64,000 nucleotides of DNA, taken from positions 3,759,501 to 3,823,500 of the forward strand of contig NC_134681.1 of NCBI RefSeq assembly GCF_024713945.1, in the 5' to 3' direction. Numbering within the stretch: position 1 is the first letter of the stretch; every line of letters starts with the position of its first letter. Position numbers and translations under genes: made by a program. Origin of the DNA: Dermatophagoides farinae (lineage: Eukaryota > Arthropoda > Arachnida > Sarcoptiformes > Pyroglyphidae). The notes under the pieces were generated by a model. The model saw nothing but the letters and a program-made list of their open reading frames with translations, did not search any database and was not told the origin of the DNA. Shown one piece after another: positions 54,093-64,000 of the stretch.

Positions 54093-54189
54093 CACTATAT
54101 TTTCTTGCAGATCTAGTGAAAAAGAAAAAAAAATTCCATTAGGTAAATTAATGGCATATATACAATCATGATGAAAATGAAAATGAAAT

Positions 54190-54218
54190 ACGCCGATGTT
54201 CGGGCAGTGTATCGGCGT
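54190..54218. other. GC-rich perfect hairpin (8-bp stem, 13-nt loop)
   Basis: ACGCCGAT at 54190-54197 pairs with ATCGGCGT at 54211-54218 around loop GTTCGGGCAGTGT. It is conspicuously GC-rich for its surroundings. Confidence 0.5.
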
Positions 54219-54341
54219 GTGTCCGTGTATATTTTAATGTGTTGTGGTGGAGGGTGGTGGTGCCGGTGGTGTTGAAAAAGAAGCACATACATATTAGAAA
54301 TTAGGTTTTTTTTCTATTTGTAAAATAGAACGGATCGTTGG

Positions 54342-54379
54342 TTTTCATTACATGGAAAGAAAAAAAAATGTAATGAAAA
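54342..54379. other. Perfect 12-bp hairpin next to nested palindromes
   Basis: TTTTCATTACAT (54342-54353) pairs with ATGTAATGAAAA (54368-54379) over a 14-nt purine loop. It is followed directly by overlapping palindromes around TAAGCTTTAGCTTAAGCTA (about 54381-54400). Confidence 0.5.
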
Positions 54380-56470
54380 TGTAAGCTTTAGCTTAAGCTA
54401 TTACAAGACCAAATACACCATCACACACACACATACACACAGAATGACAATTCATCTCATCCAGACAGAATGATGAAGAAAAAAAAAGACATTTATTCCG
54501 TTTTACTTTCTAAGCTATTATTATGATTATTGGCCAAAACACCAAAAAAAAAACACTTGAAGAATAAAGATGTCCGTCTATATCTATGTATCTATACAAG
54601 TATGTCATTTTGTGTGCAAAGTTTCTCTGCATGTAAATGGATCACACACACAGAGAAAACAATTATTTCAATTGATTTTGTCATCATCATCATCATCATC
54701 ATCAATGTCTTGAGACAATAAATTCAAACGACATTTGCTACACATGAATATTTAGCCATCCATTCATTTGTATTGCAAAAAAAATGATATTCCAATTCTT
54801 TTTGTTTGAAGTAGAAAAAAAAGGAATTCTAAGATTCTGCTTTGAAAATTTGATCAAAAAAACAATAATGACACACAGAGAGACACCAGAATTTTTTTTT
54901 GTGTGTGTGTGATATTGACGGCAAATAGAAAGAGTGAGAGAGAGAGAAATGAAACGGAAACAATTCTCGATTCTGAATGTTCACAACCAAAAAAAAAGGA
55001 AAGGAAAGGGAAAGGAAACTATTTGTACAAGAGCAACAAAAAAAAACTTACGATTGTGAAAAATTTATTGAATTATTATTATTATTACATTGATTGATTG
55101 AATGGTTGATTGGAAACAATTAGCTAGATGTTTGGATGAAAATAGTGAAAACAAACAAATCTGTTGCATCATGTTATGGAATGGTTTTTTTTCTGTCTGA
55201 CAATTTATTAGCAAAAAAAAAAGAAAAAAAACCATTGGGTTGTCGAGGCACTTTAAGAATTTTTTTTTTGAGAAACAATTCTTGTCCTATTAAGTGGAAA
55301 TAGTTTGTTTTTCTGAAACCACCCGTTGCATGTACACTTTAATTTGATTAATTTCGATTACTTTTTTTTGTTTGGTGATAAAATTGACAAGCAGCCAGTT
55401 ATAATGTGGTTGGTTGTCCGTACAAAAAAAAACAACAACAACAACAAATATAAATTCAACATCAAAAAAAATAACATCCGTACACAGAAAACTAAATTAT
55501 ATATTTTATGATGATGTTGCACAAAACAAAACAAAAAAAGATTCAAACACTACAGAATTTGATTCGTGGATGACCAAATGTTTTTTCTTTTTTTTTATTC
55601 TATTTCACAGAATTACACAGAACCAACGACAACGAAGGAGAATATTGGCCAACAAAAAAAAACGCAACAAAATGGGCAGGAAAAAAAATTATGCATCCAA
55701 AATATATAAAAATGAATGATCGATCGAGGCGGAGAGAGAGACAGAGAGAAATATTTCAATTGAATAATGTCTGTTTGTTTGTTTTGATGATTGAAAATCA
55801 ACATCGAAAATCAAAAACAGGAGAGAGAAAAAAAAACAAGAAACAAGATAACAAAAAAAAAAAAAAAACGATGTGAATGAAAATTTATTCCAATTCATCC
55901 ATATATATCATTATATCTCGTATCGATTGATTGGTATTGTTGAATTGATTGATTTTTTTTCTCTCGTTGAAATCACAGCAAATGTATTGAATTAAATCAA
56001 ATTGAAAGAGAAATAAAATTGATGAACAAAAAAAAAAAAAAAATAAGATTCAAGTCAATCACACACACAGACACTCGTATACACATTTGATGTATTAAAA
56101 ATGGAGACCAGATTGAAAATGTCGAGAAAATAAAATTTTTCTTCTCTTTTCATTTCATAACACACACACAACATGTACAAAGCTTGTTGCTTGATTCTGT
56201 TTGACTGTCATACAACTACTACTACTACTACCACCATCGATGTTGGTTGATCACTTTTTGTTTTTTGTTTAGGCCCAGATATTATCAACAAACAAACAAC
56301 AACAAAAACAGAATCTCAATGAAAAAGAAAAAAAAATTGGAACCTCAGATAATGATGATGAAAAAGTGAATCAAGAATATAGTATGATGATGGAGGGGCA
56401 AAAAAAAAATACCGTCTTATAGTAAAAAGTAAAAAGTTTTATATTACAACAATCAAAATGCGTATTAGTA

Positions 56471-56502
<32 letters not shown>

Positions 56503-59026
56503 TACGTTGATCGATATTATTCAGTAGTTGAATATCAAATATTTTCATGATGATGATGATGAAGTAGACAATCGAGAGAGAGATCATTATCATTTGGAAA
56601 AAAAATAAAATAGCAATCATGTATGTGTTTGCATTCGTATGTTTCTGAAACAACTGAATAAATTCCGTTTGTTTTTTTTATTCGTTAAAGATTCAAGAAT
56701 AATAAATTCACGCATATAGAGAAAAAACTGTAAAGAATACGGTAAGACCAAAAAAAATAAACCTAAACACAAAACAGAAACACAATAAATACTGGAATCA
56801 TAGAAAAAAAAATTATATCTAGCCATTGAAAAAGATAGAAAACCAATTGTACGCATGTAATTGTAGTGTTGTTCAAAAAAATATTCTGTCTGTGTCTCAG
56901 TGTGTATGCTGCATTTAATGTATTATAGAATCAAAGAATATTGTAGAATAAACGAGACAAATACATAGGATACAGGCAGGCATACATATAGGCAAACGAT
57001 ATGAGAATAGAGAGTGATCCAGAATTTTTTTTTTATTATTTTACTTTTTTCTTTTTTTACTTTTTAGCTGGTTAGTTTTCGTTTTTTCCATTGAGCAAAC
57101 TCGAACTATTAGATATCTGTAGTTGAAAAGTAGATGGACAGATAGATAGAGGAAATAACAGATTGAGTTTTTTTTTGTTTTTTTTTTATTCTCTTTGGTT
57201 CTTTGGCCTCACAAATAAAGTTCCTGTAAATGAAATGAAAATTATTCTATTGCTGTAGCCAGTTAATGTTGCTTATTCATATAGTTTTGTCTTCTGGTGA
57301 ACCATTATTATTATGGAAATGACAAAAAAAAAATTCTTTCACCACGAACACTGTATACATTTTTTTCTTTTTCTTTATTTTTGTTTTTGTTTTTAAATTT
57401 ATAGATAGATCATCTTATTGGTCGTTGTTGTTGTTTCCGTGTGTGGTGCGTGTTTTCGACAACAACAATTAGATGATGATGATATCTTTTTATATACCGC
57501 CCTCTCGCCCCAAATCATAATCGTCGTTTCATTTTATTTCTTTGCATTCAAATATACACATGGGAGAAAATGATAAATATCCACTATCTACTACTGGCGT
57601 GAAAAAAAAAATTCAATGGAAAAAAAAGACTAAAATTTAACAGACAAATGAAATCTACCACCAAGTGAGCATCGAATGAATGTTTGTATTTTATACAGGA
57701 AGTAAAGACATTTTATACAAATGACATTTAGGTGATGATATATATATCCTGTACGGTAGATAAATAAATAAATGAACAGATGTATGTATACACACACCTA
57801 CGTCCACCCACGCAGTACAAGATTAATAGATGTTTTGTTTGTTTTTCAATGATGATTTACAGCGAATAAAAAAATGAGAAAAAAAAAGAATCCAAGATAA
57901 AAAAAAACTTATGCATCATCATCATCATCATCATCGAATGACAATTTAATCAGACACACAAGTTTTTAATAATTTCAAATTCCTGGAAAAAAAATTCCAA
58001 TATAATGGAACAATGAATGAATGCAAAAAAATAATCATTTTGAATTTCAACCACTACTTTTTTTTGTCATTATTGTAGCAGTGGTAGTAGTAGTAGTAGT
58101 AGTAGTAGCATAGTAATGACATAATAAACGAAATGAATTTGAAATCATAATTTTTTTTTTTGATTATGACAATCAAATGATGACGTTTCGATGAATATTT
58201 TAGTTCACATTCGATTCGATTTTATCATGATTATTATTATTATCATCATGCAGGGTATATAATTTCCTAATGAATAAAAAAAAATGGCGACTAAAATGCG
58301 CATGAATGGAAATGGAAATTTTCTCTTTTCTTTTTTTTTTTAGTTTGTTCGTTTGTTTTTTTTTTCTTTTTAAAAATTTATTTTCATTTCAATCGTAAAT
58401 TACTTGATTCACTAAATTTTTCAATTAGTTTTTGGCCTTTGTTTTTTGTGAAAAAAAAAATAAAATAAAACAATAATGGCCTGCAAACAATATGCAAAAC
58501 TTTGTAAAACAAACAAACAAACAAGGAAGAAAAATTGTCATCATCATTCTGGATATCATCAATATTGATGTAGATGTGTTTTTGGTTTTGTTTCCCAATT
58601 GGGTTTTTTTCCCAATTTTTTTTTCCATTCAAGAATTGATTCTGTGTGTGTGCGTGTGCAATCAAATCAAATAAAGTTGATTCTTTATTTTTTTTTTCTT
58701 ACTACATAAATCCCCCTCCCCCCAACAACTCATTTCAATTTCATAAAATAATGTAAGAAATAATCTTGTGGAGATCAAAAAAAAAAAAAAAATTCCACAG
58801 AATAAAATTCAGATTCATTTGATCATGTATATGATATATGCAATCATGGCAAGCAAATACAAATCAATCACACACACACATTCGAACATTTAAACATGAA
58901 AAAATATTTACAATGAATGAAAAATCAATGAATCACATGAATGTGCAAAACATGGCAAGTTTTTTTTTTCTTTCATCCAGCGACTTTTGTATCTTTTTCA
59001 AATTTTTTTTATCTTGAATTTCAATC

Positions 59027-59067
59027 TTCGATGAATATATAATATAATCCAATATATATTCATCGAA
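59027..59067. other. Perfect 15-bp hairpin
   Basis: TTCGATGAATATATA (59027-59041) and its exact complement TATATATTCATCGAA (59053-59067) flank an 11-nt loop. Too small for a known transposon type seen here; could be an RNA hairpin or chance in AT-rich DNA. Confidence 0.5.
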
Positions 59068-62000
59068 AATGTATTTATCATCATGATAAGATGAACATAA
59101 TATCAATGATGATGATAAATAAAGAGAGAAAAAATTTGCGGAGTACAGAATTTTCAAAAAATGAAAACTTTTTTGTTCCTTGGAAAAATGGCTATGAATA
59201 TCATCATTATCATTATTATTATTCAGGAAAAAAAATTGAAACTCAAAGAATCCAAATCAAAATTGAATCATCATCATCACCATGATCATCATCACAATAA
59301 TTATCGTTTTGGACACCTGGCCACTACACACAAATTGATATATAAAAATTTTTTTTTTTATTTGCCACTCTATAAAAATTGTCACATTTATTTATTTATC
59401 CAAAAAAAATTTTTTTTGTTTTTTGTGTAGGTGTTTAAAGGAAGTGGTGGTGGTGGTGGTGGTTTTTTGAAGGGGAAAAAAGAAAAAAAGAAAATAGAGA
59501 TAGAGAGAAAAATGGATCCATTAATCTATGTTGAAAACAAACGAAACCAACGACGAAATAAAATGTTTGTGAATCATCATCATCATCAACCACTAGATCA
59601 GTTGTGTGTGATCATTATCATCATCATCAACATCATCGTTATGATCAACTGGAAATGAAAATGAAAAGGAAAAGCAAAAGATAAAAAAAAAGTCATTATT
59701 TGGCAATCATCATTTGTGATTTTCTTTCATACTGAATATATATTTGGTGTTTGATTTTTTTTTTGTTTCCTGAAATCGATATTCGTTTCTTTTTGATTGG
59801 TTGATTCTCTCTTTAGTCTAATAAGTGATGATGCTCGACAAAAAAAAAATTACCAGGAAAATTTCTTTTGTTCCACAACAACAACAACAACCAAGAAAAA
59901 AGCACACATTATCATATATAAACTAAATGATGATCATCATCATCAACACAATTACATTGGGGAGATGAAAAAAAAACATCAACAAAGAAAGAAAAATCGA
60001 TTTTTGATTGACGATCAGACATAAAAACATTCTGCTTCATATATATATTACATTGTTTGTGAATTGAACCTGGGTGCAAACAAACGAATCCTTCCCTTCT
60101 CTTTTCCTCCTCTTCTTCTTCGTCTTTTTCGGTTCATTTTCTTTCATTAATCATTGTCTCATTGTTTTCTATTGATGGGGTGGATTCTAGTTTTTTTATT
60201 CTCTCTCTCTCTCTCTTTTGATACTCAAATTGATGATGATGATGATGATGATGAAAAAGATTACTTTTTTTTCATTTTCAACTATCTAGATGACGATTGG
60301 TGATGATGATGACAACCACCACTAAAACTGATGATGTTAAACGAAAACAACAATGAACAAACTAAACTAAACTAAACTAAAAAAAAATAGAAAACAAAAT
60401 CAATACCAATCCGATTAAGGTGTACAAAACCAAACAACAAAAAAAAAACGATCCATCTTGAGCATTGGTGAACAAAAAAAAAGTGAATGAAAGAATATGT
60501 AACCGCAAACTATTACAATATGATCGATTCTTGAAATAGACGAAATGACATGGATAATGTTGTGGATGGTAAACTTTCAAACAAACAAAAACGGGGTGGA
60601 AAAAAATTTTGATTGAACCACACAGGATGCAGCGAATATAGAACATACACACACACACAGACAAACACACACCAGGTCTCCATCAACCCCCTACTTTCCA
60701 CCCGTCGAACATGAAATGTGTAATCGAAAAATTCTGAGAAAAAGAAAAATGGTCAAAAAGAAGAAAAAAAAACATGACAACCAACCAACCAACCAACCAG
60801 CCATCATCATCATTGTGGTTGGAATAAACAAACAAACAAACAAACAACAAAAAAATAAAATATGACAACCACACAAACCCGAAAAAAAACGAGCTTCCAA
60901 AAACCCAAAACCATTAACCACAACAACAACAACAACAAGACATTTTCATGGCTTCAATTTCTTCGTTACGTCTGCTGCATTTTCATGTCAAATTTGATAT
61001 GAAAAACAGCAACAACAACAACAACAAAAAATCAAATAAAGCTACTTTGTGTATCTATCCAACAAAAAAAAATCCATATTTATTCTAATGTTTGTTTGTA
61101 TGGCTCAAATGTTCATCATGAGAGAGAGAGAGAAAAAAAAACAAACGACAAGAAAATCAATTATCATCATTTTCAAATGATTTAGATGATCTTAAAATAA
61201 TTGAAAATTGAATCAAAAAAAAAAAAGATCATCGTCAAGAATAATCTCATAATGATAACGATAACGATAATTGTTATCACAATGAAAACCAAGAACGGAA
61301 CAAACAAACAATTCAAGTTTTCATTTTCTGTTTTCGTTTTTTCTGTTTTTGTTTTTGTTTTTAATTCTTCTTCTTATGATTATTATTAGATTTATTCTGT
61401 TTTTTTCATTTTATTGTCATTTTTTTCTTGGTTTCGTGTGTGTGTGTAGGTTTTTTTTTGCAATGGGTAAACAAAACAAATATAACAGTGGTAGATGATT
61501 ATATATATGATATATATATGTGTGTGTGTGTGTGTGTTACCAATAGGAAAATACTGAGATAGACGCACAACGCAGACACACAACGAGATTAAATGGCCAG
61601 AAAAAAAAGGAAAAGAATCTTTTACCGGTGCCGCAAAAAAAAAACAAAAATAGTGAAACGGTAAAACGATATGGATTCTGTCAATTTTTTTTTCTTTTTT
61701 GATTCTTGCCATTAAGAGTAAATGATTCACAAGAATAAACTGAATGAAATATGTATGTGGGCAAGAAAAAAAAAATATAATTGATGATGACAGTGATAAG
61801 AAGGAGAAGGAGAAGGAGAAGGAAAAAAAACTTGAAATGGAATATTTGAAAGTTTTTGTCTTAATAATGAGAAAAAAATATTTTCAAGTAGTGAAAAATG
61901 AGATACAGTTTTGAGAAAGAAAAAAAACTATATGAAAACTTCAAATGTAGAGCACTATTTGCTTATTATTTGAAGTCAAAAAGTTTCATCATCATCATCA

Positions 62001-64000
62001 TCATCATCAACCTGGAATTGTATCGATCGTTTTGCCCATTCTTTTCGGTATTTGGTTCCATTTCCATTTCCATTTTTATTTTCATTTTCATTTTTTTTTT
62101 TGGTCATTTCTATTAAATTATTCTCATTCTCATTCTGTTTAACAGGCCTTTGGAGATTTTGTTGTTGTTGTTGTTCCATTGTATTATATATAAATGTGTG
62201 CAACAGTCGTTTAAATTTCTATACCACCAAACTGGAATAATTTTTATTTTATTTTATTTTATTTATTTTTTTATCAAAAGAAAACCATGAAAACCAAGCA
62301 ACCAAGAAAAAGAAAAATAAACGTTTGTTTCGGTACATCAACAACAACAACAACGACAACAACACACATACACGAGCTAATTTCCTGGAACCTTGATATC
62401 TGACAACGACACACACACACACACACACACAGAATGTAGAATTGGGTCGATTTTTTTTCTGGTTCAATTCGATTGTTGCAAAATTTTTTTTTTTTTTGTT
62501 GCCTGCTTATTCGTTATTATCACTACCATCATATAGCGTTGTTATTGTGTGTGTGTGTGTGTGTGCGAAAAAAAAAACATTATTGAAAATCGATAATAAC
62601 AACAACAAAAAAAATACTGATGATTGAGATGATTGTGAACCAAAAAAAAAAAAAAAAATTTTTGAAAACAAAATGTCAAGTTTTTTATTCTATTTATTTA
62701 GGCAATGCCAACTGTGTGTGTTTGTGTTTGGCTAATACAATTTATATACTTGAATGATAATAATTGAATTGATGAAAAATTCTTGTTCAGAATTTTCATC
62801 AATTTTTTTTTTGCACTTTTTTTTATTCTTTCAAATTCATTTTCAATGGCCACATGGGGTGTTGAAAATTGTGTTGGTTTGTTAATAAAAATACGACAAA
62901 CAAAAACATACAATCATCATCATTATTAAATGAATTCGATTCGAAATCAATCAATCAATCAATACAATTTGATACATTTATAAATAGAAATTAAACATTA
63001 CAGTAGAAAAAAAAATTTTCATCATCATCATCAAAGCATAAAGAATATATGTATGCATGTATATTTAGGTGCAAACAAACCGGCAATCATTCATCACCAG
63101 AATCAATCAATTCTTTGTCAAACCAGAAAAAAAAACATGTGATCAACAAACGGACAGTAATGGATATATATGTAGAAAAATGTGATTGAACTGGAGAAAA
63201 AAAAATTTGCAAAACAAAAAAACAAAAAAAAAATTTCATCAATCATCAGATCTATGAAATTGGAAAAAAAACAAAAACTCACTATATATGGTGAGAAAAA
63301 GATTAGATAGATTCATGTATCAAATTAATCGATAATCGTTATGAAATAAAAAAACAATCGAACGCACACACTCACACACACACACACATTGATCCAAGTT
63401 GGCCTTTGCTTTTTTTTTTTTTTTTTTTGATTGGATTTTTTTTTTTTTGGTAAATTCTTTCCTTCTCTTTTTTTTTATTTGATTAATTTTATATGAACCG
63501 GAAAATGTGAAAATTCCAAATGAAAATTATCGAAATGTTTTTCTCACTCTAACACACACACACACACACACACCCAGAATATGCGAAAAAAACACATGAA
63601 TAAATGCCAATGAATCAAGCGAATGAATTGCGAAATATACAAAAAAAATCAATTTTGAATGCTTTCACTTTTCCTATGAAAAAATGAATGCTTTTCACTC
63701 TATATTGTCTTGTCTTGTCTTGTCATTGAATGAAATATGGTCCATACATAATAATGATGCTGTCAGTTTAGTTTGTGTTTTTTGTTTTTGTTTGTTGAAT
63801 CAGATCAGATTCATGTTTTGATTTCATCAAATTTAATTATCCAATTTTATTTATGATTATTCACTACTGAAATTCATTTTTATTTCATTCGAAATTTTCA
63901 TATCATCTTATTCATCTAATCTGATAATAAAATAATGATGATGATGATGATCATATTAGTTATGACATACTGCATGTTTTCTTTTCTATTTCAACGTCAT

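Noticed and set aside
53938-54171. Thr-His repeat frame
   Set aside because: Produced by the CA83 microsatellite.

Overview
Eukaryotic nuclear DNA, very probably from an arthropod and most plausibly an astigmatid (acariform) mite. The evidence is a compact AT-rich layout, many short introns (about 64-100 nt) with GTAAGT-type donors, single-exon or nearly intronless genes, proteins loaded with Gln/Asn/Ser/His/Asp runs, and abundant CA/GT, GA, ATC and CAA microsatellites. The mite assignment is inference from style and protein resemblance; no species-diagnostic locus is present.

Layout. (1) 1-5.4 kb: the 3' end of an unrecognised plus-strand gene faces an intronless WDR45/WIPI4-type autophagy gene (minus), followed by a four-exon RACGAP1/MgcRacGAP gene (minus). 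(2) 5.4-7.9 kb: a microsatellite-rich divergent promoter region with likely non-coding 5' exons. (3) 7.9-27.5 kb: a dystrophin gene (plus) of 15 coding exons. I could join it end to end with every junction phase-consistent, giving 15,027 nt or 5,008 residues. Most of the rod lies in one 8.3-kb exon. The protein starts at the second calponin-homology domain (no CH1 found), and its WW domain has lost the residues that normally hold a PPxY ligand. (4) 27.5-33 kb: no genes seen. (5) 33-37.7 kb: an SLC41-family magnesium transporter (plus, five coding exons, 804 residues) preceded by several well-spliced candidate 5' exons that carry a small upstream ORF. (6) 38.9-42.1 kb: an SR-protein kinase (minus, eight exons, 857 residues). 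(7) 42.2-46.6 kb: a single-exon 1,445-residue Gln/Asn/Ser-rich protein of unknown function (minus). (8) 46.6-64 kb: 17 kb without a recognisable gene, holding long GA and CA tracts, perfect hairpins and an intact 123-bp hAT-type MITE flanked by a perfect 8-bp target duplication.

The genes are unrelated housekeeping or structural genes: autophagy, cytokinesis, membrane-cytoskeleton linkage, Mg2+ transport and splicing-factor phosphorylation. Nothing suggests a shared pathway or operon. The strongest points for follow-up are the divergent dystrophin (CH1 absent, degenerate WW, giant exon), the hAT MITE and a possible decayed relative, a repeated TAGATGGCRGCAC (CTCF/YY1-like) motif at gene boundaries, and the orphan proteins. 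All exon boundaries were placed by eye from splice consensus and frame, not from transcripts.
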